From NCBI GenBank assembly GCA_001557505.1, contig LSAX01000007.1:1674001-1738000 (forward strand): a DNA stretch of 64,000 bases, read 5' to 3'. Made by a program: the position numbers and the translations under genes. The notes under the pieces were generated by a model, which was not told where the DNA came from, made no database searches, and was given only the letters and a program-made list of their open reading frames with translations. This document shows, one piece after another, positions 32,885 to 43,608 of the stretch. Within the stretch, counting starts at the first letter, position 1. Each line of letters begins with the position of its first letter. Source of the stretch: Reticulascus tulasneorum (lineage: Eukaryota > Ascomycota > Sordariomycetes > Glomerellales > Reticulascaceae).

Positions 32885-34684
32885 CTATGGCGCCTTGATG
32901 TTTCCTCTAACGCCGCCCTTGCCACCGACTTCTCTAGCTGTTATCGTCACCCCAAGGTCGCCCAGGACATTGATGGTCACCTCAATCTTGCTGCCCTTCT
33001 TCACGCCCTTGAGCGCGGCCTCGCCGATCACGTTACCGACCTTCCAGACCTTTTCCCGCCTCTCTTCATCCTCGTCGGAGAAGTCGGAGTCATCATCGTC
33101 GTCGCCGTTTTGCTCGGGCTTTTCCTTAGGGTCGGGCTTCGTGACCTTAATGTGGGTGCCGCCTTCGACAATCTTGATGAGCACATCGCCCCCGGCCTTG
33201 GGCACGGCGACGTGGACTGTTCGGCGGGCTGGCACGGCAGTTTCGGCTGGGACAATGGGGGTGAAGACCTCCTCGGCGCCGTCTTCAGAGAGAGTGATTA
33301 CGCCAATGGCGTTGGCGATGTGCTTGACGGTTGTGACAGCGGGGTGGGTCGATTGGTCGATATCTTCTGCTTCGTATTCCTGAATGAGCGAAGCTTGCAG
33401 GGCAGCACCGCGAGCCTGCAACTCGGAGGGGTTGATCGCACTAGCGTTGGTTGAGGGTGCAACAATGGTAGTGGACTCTGGGAAGATACCGGCGAAGTTG
33501 CTTGCGATACGAGGCGTGTGAGACGTGCCACCTGACAGGAGGACTTCGTCAATGTCCAAAACGTCGAGCTCAGCCTTCTTGATTACACCCTCCACTAGTC
33601 GGTTGAAGCCCTCGAAGATCTTCCTGGCAATCATTTCGTATCGTAATCTGTTGATGGTGGAGGCGAAATCAAAGCCCTCGGCCAAGCTCTCCACACTGAA
33701 GCTGGCATTATTTCCTATGCTAAGCGCCTTCTTCGTCGCCTCGGCCTCAAACTTCAGTTTCGCCAGACTCCTTGCGTTTTCTCGCGGATCGGCGCTGTGC
33801 TGCTTCATGAACTCCTTCGCGAAGTGGTCGATCAGGACCTGGTCCAGGTGGCAGCCGGCGAACTCGTAGTCATGAGCCGTAGCGAGGACGGTGTACATGC
33901 CTCCTCTTGATGCAATAACAGCAACGTCCGATCGAGTTCCGCCAAGATCTGCCACCACAATGATCTTGTCCTTAACCTCGGCCTCAGGCCTGGCGTCATA
34001 TGCCAGGACAGCTGCAATCGGGTCTGAGATGAATTGTAAAATCTCCAAATCAGCCTCGTTGGCGGCTTTGGTTATGGCTTCCTTTTGCTTCTCGGTGAAG
34101 TTTGTGGGGATGGTCACGACGGCGGATGTGACCTTCTTGCCTAGGTACTCCGAGGCCGAAGTGACCAGACGACGCAGGAACCGAGTGCTGATTTCGGAGG
34201 CTGGGAGTTTGGACGGCTCATCTCCCTCCTTATCCTTCACCGCAAACGACACAGTACCATTAGCATCTTGAGGGTGGGCGGCAGCATGGCAGTGGGTGGG
34301 ATCGATTGACTTGAATCTGCAATGCCTCATTAGCAAAGAGGCTTACCCGACGGAGGTGCGTAATATTCATACTCTTGCCCTAGGAAGTCTCTGAAGAACG
34401 CGACAGTGTTGTCTGGATTCCGGACCAGGAAGGCCTTCGCCTGGGCTCCGTAGTACTCCTCGCCATCGACATAGGACAGGATTGTAGGGATCTGACGATC
34501 TAAATCATACAAGGTTAGCACCGGCTACAGTCCAACACAATCATTCATCCTCACCTCCATCCTCGTTCGCAATGACCTCAGCCTTGTCGTCAACGGTGTA
34601 CGCTATCGAACTGTTCGAGTTGCCGAAAGTGATACCAATGGCGGTGCGGTCGCCCGGCGCCGGCCCAGGCCGCTTGTCAGTCAT
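32885..34684 (-). CDS. SSZ1: Atypical Hsp70 SSZ1 (ribosome-associated complex)
   Basis: Three exons (34684-34555, 34499-34373, 34316-32885) give 562 residues. The start reads AIGITFGNSNSSIAYT, the Hsp70 phosphate loop in its SSZ1 form. The ATPase domain continues with QIPTILSYVDGEEYYGAQAK, FKSIDPTHCHA, VTSAVVTIPTNFTEKQK, VVADLGGTRSDVAVIA and DEVLLSGGTSHTPRI. The substrate-binding part is reduced and carries an acidic linker (NGDDDDDSDFSDEDEE). SSZ1 pairs with zuotin on the ribosome to form RAC, which stimulates Ssb during nascent-chain folding. The second intron uses donor GTATGA (FLGQE|F); a stronger-looking GTAAGC 29 bases further breaks frame. Head-to-head with RRP40. Confidence 0.95.
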
Positions 34685-35012
34685 CTGGATATATTTTTTG
34701 GGATAGGTTTGCGTGTAGAAATTATCTTTGGCTTCCGAGTACGAGTTTACAACTTTTTTTTTTCGAAATATCTGGAAAAAAGTACGTCTCGTCCAAATTT
34801 CGTAGTGGGGTTCACCAAATTTTCGAGGGAAAAAAATTGTTATCGATCCTCAGCGATGGAATTGGAGTTTGTCTTATTTCTATCTACACCCCTACCGTGA
34901 GATATTCGCCCATATTCCTGTGCCCCGCCAAACTTCTTTTCAAGCTCTGCAAGGCTGAACATACCAGCCTGATTTCTACCAAGAGCTCATAAGTCAAGTT
35001 CCCCCCGCAAGC
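34685..35012. promoter_or_regulatory. Bidirectional promoter region of SSZ1 and RRP40
   Basis: The 328 bases between the two divergent start codons include T- and A-rich runs (near 34755-34765 and 34828-34837). Shared regulation of a translation chaperone and an RNA exosome subunit is plausible but inferred only from layout. Confidence 0.45.
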
Positions 35013-35806
35013 ATGGCATCAAGTGGGCCGTTTGTCCTTCCAGGGGATTCAATCGATCAATCCCTCATCCCCTCAAATAAGAAGCATCCCCTCCGCCTGG
35101 GGCCGGGTCTACGACACATCCCTCCCCGCCAAATCGTTCCAACGATCGCCGGCCAGCTTATCACGGACCAGAAGAAGAACTCAATATGGGTTGAGCAGAC
35201 ACGGGGAAGAGTACGCTGCCGCCCTTTTCATGTTTTCTTCTTCGTTCACAGCTGACTCAAGACTAGTACATGCCTGCTGTTGGCGATCTCGTCATTGGTA
35301 AGGTCCAACGCCAGGCCGCCGAAATGTACCAAGTGACAATATGCGACTACTCCTCAAATGCGACACTCCCTCAACTAGCCTTCGAGAATGCAAACAAGAA
35401 GACAAGACCGAATCTTTTATCTGGCGCTCTGGTCTATGCCCGCGTGACACTGGCGAACAAGCACATGGACTCGGAGCTTGAGTGCGTATATCAATCGACA
35501 GGAAAGGCAGATGGTCTCGGTCCATTGGTGGGTGGTATGCTGTTCGATATCTCGCTAGGTATGGCGAGACGGCTTCTCATGCCCAAGACAGCGGAAGAGG
35601 GCAAGGTGGTAGTGTTGGAGGAGCTGGGGTCCGCCGGGGCCGCCTTCGAGACCGCTGTGGGAAGGAACGGCAAGATTTGGGTGAACAGTGAGAGCGTGAA
35701 GGCCATCATTGCTGTTGGGCGGGCTGTGCAGGCGACGGACGAGCAGAATCTCACAGTTGAGCAGCAGAAGAAGTTGGTGAGGGCCTTAATCAAAGACTTG
35801 AGCTGA
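35013..35806 (+). CDS. RRP40: RNA exosome cap subunit RRP40
   Basis: Exons 35013-35210 and 35267-35806 give 245 residues; the intron lies between codons with a CTGAC branch site. The N-terminal domain has VLPGDSI and LRLGPGLRHI. The S1 domain begins at RYMPAVGDLVIGKVQ, continues with YQVTICDYSSNATLPQLAFENANKKTRPNL and VYARVTLANKHMDSELECV. The KH-type domain follows with GLGPLVGGMLFDISLGMARRLLM and NGKIWVNSES. RRP40 is one of three S1/KH cap proteins that guide RNA into the exosome for 3'-5' processing or decay in nucleus and cytoplasm. Confidence 0.95.
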
Positions 35807-36390
35807 TATTGCGCTCCACCATGATGCACTTTTGCGTAGTCTACAAGGTTCCGACCGGATGTCCATTATCCATTGTCCACCCATCCAAGCGCCAAGCTAA
35901 GCCATAACCCAAACTCAAAAGTAATCGCTCGCTAGATCATTTCTGTTTCAAGTATTTTCGAACCTACCAACAAGGTACAGTCGGGCTCTTGCTATAAAAC
36001 TCCCGCAAGACGGAACATCAGAATGTCTACGATGTAGACGAGCCGAGATATGCCACTACCAACGAGACAACCGGAGGCATCGTACATGGACGATGTGTGT
36101 GTGCGTGTGTGTGTGTGTGTTTGTTGGCCGCGAGCCGGCGGATGATGCGAATGTGACGTATACCACGTGAAGTAGGGTGGAATCGTTCCTGCTCCTATCC
36201 GCTGCCTAGCGAGGCGCAGCCTGCTTCAAAGTTTGAATCCAACTGCAGAATTCATAGCTAAGCCGCAGCTTAGATGAGATGTAACCGCGAGTCTCAGGTA
36301 TATAAGGTCAAAAAAGCCATCGTTGAATCATCGGGTTTCCCTGAGCTTGTTCCATCGGCATGGAATCCACAACCTCCGAGCCCTTCAGAG
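35807..36390. other. Convergent intergenic gap with a TG microsatellite
   Basis: 3' regions of RRP40 and the zinc-finger gene. A TG-repeat tract with one interruption lies at 36094-36121. Confidence 0.6.
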
Positions 36391-38558
36391 TCATAACTCG
36401 CCCTCAACTTTTATTCCAGTCATTGTATCTTCGACAACTTCCTCAGGGTCTGTACGTGGATTTGTGTTGTGTATGTTCATCATGTGTCTCCTCCAGTTGT
36501 CTTTCCTAGGGAAGGACTTGCCACCCGCCTTCGAATATGCACAAGTCGGCTCTGTGCAGTGATATTTCCTAGTCTTCTTATGCTTATCATTGATGTGGCG
36601 ATCTAAATGAGTCTTGGTGCCAAACTTCTTGCCGCAGCCTGGATGCTGGCACTCATGTGGTCTCTCATGATATCTCTTGTGATGACTGGTTATATGTTAG
36701 CTGCGATGGCAAGGTGGAGTTGGGTTGACAAAAAGACATACTTGAGTTTGTGGACTTGATCAAAGGAACGCCCGCATTCATCACACATAAAACTTCTTGG
36801 AGAAGCTTGGAATCCATGAGGAGGATATGGTGAAGTGCTGTTCCGTATATCGGAGCTTCCATCAGACCTGGGAGATGGACTGCTGTCCGTGCCTCGGGTA
36901 TCAGGAGTGGTTTGGGCTGATGGACCTGAAGATAGGTGGCTAGGCAATGGGGTAGATCGGTCGGTGGAGTCGCCTTCCAGTGAGCCATTGTGGCTAGGGA
37001 TGTTAGGGTTAAGGTGAGTTGAATCGTAGGATGTGGAAACATCTGCCATCTCGATATCATTTTGTGTGGGGTCAAAGGCGGAGTCAAATGCAGAGTCATC
37101 TGCAAGAGTGTGAGGAGGGTGGGAAGGAAGCGTATTGAAATGCTGGAAATGTTCTGGGGCTCGTCCTTCTTCAGGTGCGAAGCTTTGTTCCTGTTCTGGC
37201 GGCCGTGGTGTGGTTACTTGGGATGTAGTTGGTGGTACCATCATGGAATTTGTATTTTGTGTGGGCGAGACATGTAGGTTGACGTAAAGCTGCTGGTTTG
37301 TCCGCCACGCATGTTCAGTGTCGTTCGATGGTGCCATTATGTCCATCGGATTTACAGTGCCTGGGGCTGGCATAGTAGGCGGGAGAATCGGAGGCGATTG
37401 CTTCGGCTCTATTCCTGGTTTCGTTTGGGATTCAACTTGCCCGTCTTCAGGAGCAACTTGAACAGAACCATCTGGAAAGCGGATTGGAGAAGCCAGCCTT
37501 GGCGCAGCAGCATCAGTGGAAGCGGACTGCTCGGATGGCATGAAATCAAAACCAGGGCCGTGGTACGCCACGGGTGAGCTGGACATGTCCTGAGATAGCA
37601 TTCTCTGTCGCGGTTGGGGCGGCGGGCCCATGGTCCTGGCTGGCGTCGCTCCAAGAGTGTCCAGCGTCGGAGATGACACGGGGGTGTCTTTGGAGCTCAT
37701 CCGGCGCATCATGGCTAGCAAGTTGTGCTTGATTGAACTGGCCCGAGAACTCGATCTCCTTGCAGATGGCGATACTGGCTCATCAGTCGGAGGCGGAGTC
37801 ATCATGCCAAAGGCTTCTGATGGTATTGTTGGGCTGTAGTAGCTGGCACTCTGTCCGCCCATAGCCTCGGTGTACTCCAAGCCATCGGCTCGCGTGTTCA
37901 CCAGTTCGATGGTACCAGGGGAAACCGGGTCCAGTCCATCAGTCTGCCAAGTAGCAATCCTGCCTAGGGAAAATCCTGATTGTCGTCTGCTAGCGACATT
38001 GGGATGATGAACTACGGCCTGCTCTGTAGGGACACCACGCTGATGGCGAGCAGCCATCTCCTCGGTGGTCACATAGTCAAGACCATCGAGGGAGCCAAGA
38101 GTTAATTCTTTGCTCGATTGCCGTTCCATGCCCCGTAGGACATCATCACGCTTTTGCGCAAATGAGTCTCGGGATGACAATCGCCTCGCGACATCAGGCT
38201 CCGGCTGCGCAATTCCTGGAGGCAGTGAGCCGTGAGCCATTGCCGTTTCTGTGTCCAGCCCGGCAGGAGGGCCATTTCGGTGTCGTCTCAGTCGGCCGAC
38301 AATGATGGGATAGAGACAGATGAGTAATAATGCAGCAAACACAACGCATCCAATGGTGACGCCAGCAATCCCTCCTTTCGATAATGGCGCGCCGCGAGGC
38401 GCAACCGTCGCACGACCGGTGATAGTCATGACCGCTCTGTCTCTCAAGCTTAAAGTCTCGATATGATTGAAGGACTCAAATGCTGTGAAGCCGGGCTCTC
38501 TCTTATCCAGGCCTGATTGGGTGAGCACGCCCTCAGGCGAGGCTGCGGGAGGAGCCAT
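36391..38558 (-). CDS. C2H2 zinc-finger protein with an N-terminal transmembrane helix
   Basis: Exons 38558-36742 and 36685-36391 give 703 residues; the intron (GTATGT, CTAAC, CAG) falls inside the first finger, at codon 606. Residues 62-88 (GGIAGVTIGCVVFAALLLICLYPIIVG) form one membrane helix followed by RLRRHR. The positive-inside rule then puts the long C-terminal part in the cytosol. There is no classical signal peptide before it. The middle 500 residues are Ser/Pro/Gln-rich and disordered. The C-terminus has three fingers: C592-X2-C-X12-H-X3-H, a C-X4-C finger (CQHPGCGKKF) and a longer atypical one with SFPRKDNWRRHM. The layout suggests a membrane-tethered transcription factor released by proteolysis. 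That mechanism is inference. Confidence 0.85.
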
Positions 38559-41060
38559 GGTTGGCTCCGCGCGTAAGAAGTGAACGTCACCTCATGAATT
38601 CCGGCGCCCGACGAGACTAGGCTAACGTAGCTGGTTGAGTGAGCGGGTAGTGCTAGAGTTGAGGATGGCTGGACCGATATTTTTGCCCGGATTGATGAAG
38701 TGAGATGGAAGAAGCGGTCGCCACGATGTCGATGAGCTCACACGACGGACGACGGACAGACAGAGCAGGCGGGAAACGGTTTCTCTGGTTCAGTCAGCAA
38801 TCAGATGGGGGCGGTTTTAATTAGCCCGCACTCAGCCTCACCAGAAACTTGGTGCTGTGCGTGGGTTTCCTGCGACATGGGTTGCCTCCCGCCCCCAAAT
38901 TTGTTGGCCCGGTAGAAAGATACCTCGCAACCGACGGAGTTCGCCTCGCCTCAGGGTGTGAGACAGGGCCGTTTCTGCCCTGAAGAAAGATCACGTGAAA
39001 GTACCTTGCTATCCGATTGACCCAGTTCAGTCCATGTCTCCGCGACTGTGAGCCAATGATCTACGATTCTGTCCTGCCACCATGCCACGCGCCCGCCATC
39101 TTTATCAATCCTTCTGTCCCCTAGCATATACGTATAAATCCGAAGAATTGTCAATGCTGCTCTCATCAGATTGTCGCTTCCTTTCTGAGATGGCGGATTG
39201 GATATTCATCGTGGTGAGTAAGAAACGCCGAAAAGAATCGGATCCCCATTCCGTCAAAGAGATGCAGCGAGTGTGGCACGCATTGGATCGCCGTCTCCAG
39301 GCCAGGTTTCGTCAAAACACCCCCTATAATTTACTGGGACACGAGACGGCCAACATGGATCGCAGCAATGGTTTCTTTCAACGCCCCGTAAGGCTCGATG
39401 AACCGCCATTTTTTTAGTGCTCAGCGGCAAGCGACAATCCTGGGTGTCATAGGCACCACCAACCAGATCTACCCCAGCGGCTACTCTGACGACCAGGAGA
39501 AGGGAGACCTGTTTCATGCCCCCTCCCCTCCTGCAGAATCTATTCCTGGGTTGATGGGGTCGCTTGGCCATTGCTGCAAAGTCGCCTAGACTAGATGGTT
39601 GGATCCGCACTTGACTCTAGCGGTCCCGTTGCAATGGGTCAACAACGGGCTCCCCCAGGACCCCATTGTCGCCAACTTCATTATTATGTAAGCTGAGCCG
39701 CTTCTACAACCTCTAATACCAAGGCAACGTAGGGAACTCATTCACCTTCCCATGATACCTCAGGTAGTAGCAACCAAGCATCTGCTCTAGATGCAACAGA
39801 AAGTGCCCGTCTACAGACAAGATTTTTGGAAATGCCAACAAGTCGTACTGGTACTGCCTAGGTCTTGGTGATTTGCCCACCAACCCGTTTCGACGTCTGA
39901 ATTCCGATCCAACGTCGTTCCTGTCGAAGTATTATGTCCAACTGTAGGGCAGCAACATACCGTCGCTAATGAGTATGGTCTGGCTTCCACCAAGACAATC
40001 TGCGTGCGCTAAGACGTGACACGTCCGAGTTACCCATGGTCTACTGTCTTGGTCTTATGATCGATTGAAGCTAGGGGTCTTGGTGTGGAGAGGATGCTGG
40101 GTTATGCAATCCCACTTTGCAGCTGAAGCCATGTTTCCATTTGAAAATAAAGTCACCGTGTGTCTTGAAGTTGAGTTGCCTATCCTAACGGCACTCTTAC
40201 ATGTTAATGGTCATCTATTCCCGCTCCTGTCGGTTTTAATCGCAGATAATCTCTTTGGCAAGGCTTCCGTAGGTTATCCATTGCGGCGCGACAAGCGCAG
40301 AAGGTTTTGAAGCCCACGAGGAATCAACCATTATCTTGAGCATGGAATCATGCCTCAGTGCCGAGTTTCGATCGCCTTCTTAAGTTAGAGCGGGGGGTGG
40401 GAAATTCGAGGGCGCATGCACTCGGGCACTGCTCCTTCCACAGAAGAAGACCTGGAGGTGATATCTGACAGGAAGAAGAAGATGTTCGTATAGGTACTTT
40501 CAAGAATCAATATTCGATAAGGTACGGGTCATACACTTCAAGGTTTATTAAGGTACCGCAGGTTCGTTGGCATTGCGGGACTCAATGTTAGGCTTGCTCG
40601 GGGAAGGTGCAAAGGCAAGGAGTGCCTTCCAATTGCAGCCCCTTTTTGATTTACTCATAGACCTAAGGTACCCCAATTGCCTAGAATCAATCGATCCATT
40701 CACCGGCACTCCCAACAGAAAACAATAGCTAAGGTACCTAGGAACTTTCACATACCGCTCTATCTAGGTCGGTGGGGGTTAGTTAGGCCTTCCTTCCCAG
40801 CATCTTCCTCTTCTCCTCCTCACCCCCCCGCCTCCCAACCATTTCTTTCTCCTGTAAAAGAGTTTTCGATTCAACTTTTGCGTTAAGAATAGAGTGAGAC
40901 GAACAGTACTGAGAAAGTCATTGTTTTGTCCTTCCTTACCTTCTCTTCTTTCGACGTGACCTCCCTCATTCGCAGGTAGCCTGTGTTCCTGCCAGTTTAC
41001 AAACTGTGGAAGCAGATAACTTCACTTCTTGATAGACCTTTTATTCAGCACTTGCCCAAG
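38559..41060. other. 2.5 kb divergent intergenic region
   Basis: Holds the upstream region of the zinc-finger gene on the left and of the helicase on the right. Four AAGGTAC motifs lie at 40519, 40550, 40665 and 40731. From about 40,795 the plus strand is CT-rich, as in a core promoter and leader. Scattered short frames are not supported as genes. Confidence 0.45.
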
Positions 41061-43608
41061 ATGGCAATCGGGATGGCTGCGGTTCGTTACTTACTATTGC
41101 TTTTTGTCTGCTTTGCGGTACTGATTATGACTCGTTTAGTTGTCTGAAGAAATGTCTTCAACCCAGCACCTCAGTCGATCCACCTTTGAAGACAAGATGA
41201 TGGATATAAAGAGACAATTTCTTGAGCCCGTATTGGTATTCAAGGATCTTCGAGAGTATGCCCAGATTCATGGAGATGGAGCGAATATTGAGATCAGGAA
41301 CGAAGCCAAGAAAATCAGGGACTTCAACACATCTGCCACAGAGAGACCAGCGACCATTCTTGCCACCATCGAAAGAGACAACAAGTCAATTCGCGGCCAA
41401 GAATTCCGCTGCGTTATGCTCATCCCAACGCCTGAAGACCCTAGTGACGTTTTTCCGCAGGCGAAAGAACCTTGCTCTATCATTCCCTGCCAAAAGTTTG
41501 ACCTCGACGGCAAGACTATTGATCTCGGGCAGCTGCGGGCTCGAAGGATTGATAACCCGTTCGAGCATATGGGCAAAGACATGTCTTTCAAGGCGAAGGC
41601 CCAACTCATCAAATATGCAGCTTTTGAAGTCGCTATACCAAATTACAGATCTCGCGCTGGACCTACCAATATACTGGCACCATACGCTGCTGCCCAGTCT
41701 ATGAAAGCACTAAAGGATGTCACAATTGACAAAGCGAACGAGATCAAGGTCAAGATTACAATGACCCACAACACCGCCACATACGAAGCTGAAATGTCAG
41801 CGCTTCGATTTTTGACCGATCCAAAGCGCGAAGATGGTGGCCCAACAAGGAAACAGGCGGATGCTTGCAGGTTCCTCTTGGACTTCGACCACTCAGCAGC
41901 ATCACTGGTGAACTTGTTTGCGCATCTTCCGCACATGGAGAAGCCAGGAGAGAGCCCGAATCTACCCCAAAGATTACGACTTGAGTGGGAGCAACTCAAT
42001 GAGGACCATCGGAAGGCGTGGCAAAATTTGGCGAAGATCCCGGCTGGTATTTTTCTAACTATTGGCGGACCTGGCGCAGGCAAAACTGCTCTGTGCATCT
42101 TCGCGGCAGTGATGGCGATGTTGGAGTCGAAAAGCAAAGATACGCCGGAAGAAGAAGCAGTCAAGGTCCTCTATCTTATCGACATGAATCAGCCGGCAAA
42201 TGACGTTGCGGGCCGCGTGTATGAACTGTGTCGCGAAGCAGGGATGAACAAGTTGGTTATCCGAGTTGCAGGATTTGGCAAAGAGCTTCAAGAGACCGCA
42301 CTCCTCAACCGGGAGAGTGAGACCGAGGAACAAATCCCGGACTTCTCCAAAGACTTTGTGGACGCCGTGCTCCGTGCCAAGTTTCGGGACCTGTCTAAAG
42401 CTCCCACTTTAGACGAAGCCGCATTCGAACACTTTGGGAGTCATCGCGCTGGGAAGTACAAGGCACTTGATGAGGCTGTGAGCAATATGAGACGAGGAGG
42501 CGTTCAAACTCACAGGGCAAAGGTTACCATGAGACGGCTTGTCTACGGACTGTATTCCGAAGTGGTGGGAATGGCAGACTTCATTGCAGCAACCCCTGTG
42601 GCCGCGGCTGGAAACTTTCCGAAGCTTTTCAAGCCTCATATTGTGTTCAACGATGAAGCTGGTCATATGCGAGAGCTCACGAGTCTGATGGCAATCGCAA
42701 ACTTCGCAGATGCCATCGCAATCATGTATACTGGGGACACGAAACAGACGCAGCCATACGTCGAGGGAGCCTCAACCAGCAGAGAGGAGATTGCAGAACA
42801 CGGCTTGGAATTCAACAAGTTTGCAAAGCAGATGCTGATGCCCATGCTGGAACGAGCTGATCAATGTGGCGCTGTCGAATCCAAACTGCTCATCACCCAG
42901 CGAATGCGTGGCAACTTGCACGAGATGGCATCAGATATCTTTTTCGATGGCAAGCTAAGAAGCGGTATCCAAGAAAATGCGCGATTCACGTCAGAAGTCA
43001 CATATCTCCAGCGCTACTTGGAGATGTTTACTTCTGGCCGGAAGATTGCGATTCCCTGCCTCCTCGTCAGACTTCAACGAAGCGCGGAGCAGAAAAGAGG
43101 GCATAGCTATTGCAACCCAAACAACGAACGGTTTATTATGGCGCGAGCTGTCGAGCTGCTCAACGATCCAAACTTTCGCCGTATTGATAAGCCGGATGAG
43201 TCAGGCCGGATTATGATTATTACACCTTATCGTGCGGCGCTGAGAAATTATGAGTACCATATCCATAAGCTCCCTGCTCATCTACGAAACCGACTGGGAG
43301 TTGAAGAGTCTCAGCCACAGAACGAGCATAGCAAAGTGGATGCTCGTACCATAGACACGGCCACGGGCCATGAGGCCGATATGGTATTAATTGATACTGT
43401 TCGAACCACATCTGCCGGTTTCCTGGATACAAAGTATCGGCTCTGCGTCATGATTAGCCGTCCACTCGGAGGGCAGATCATATTAATGCACGAAGCGATG
43501 ACTTGGGCGCGGAGCACCGGGGAACAAAGAATAAGAACTGAGTGGATCTCGAAAATCTACAACTATTGCACTAGCCGCGGGCTATTCACGTTTCTGTATC
43601 ACCAGTAG
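41061..43608 (+). CDS. UPF1-like superfamily 1 helicase
   Basis: I propose a 7-codon first exon (41061-41081) joined to 41140-43608, 829 residues. The 58-base intron has a CTGAT-like branch site and a TTTAG acceptor and keeps frame (MAIGMAA|LSEEMSS), though its donor GTTCGT is weak. The alternative start is the ATG at 41152. The N-terminal 290 residues are unrecognised. Helicase motifs follow: GGPGAGKT (about 316-323), a DEAG box in place of DEAA (about 512-515), GDTKQ (about 539-543), QRMRGNLHEM, IMIITPYRAAL, TIDTATGHEADMVLIDTVRT (motif V) and MISRPLGG (motif VI). This is the AAA_11/AAA_12 layout of UPF1-type RNA/DNA helicases, without the UPF1 Cys/His domain. The substrate is unknown. It stands alone in gene-poor DNA. 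Confidence 0.82.

Noticed and set aside
32468..33454. Plus-strand 328-codon frame over SSZ1
   Set aside because: Shadow of the acidic SSZ1 C-terminus; no family features.
38951..40310. Several 60-118 codon frames in the gap before the helicase
   Set aside because: No family features, overlapping on both strands, with no splice partners found.
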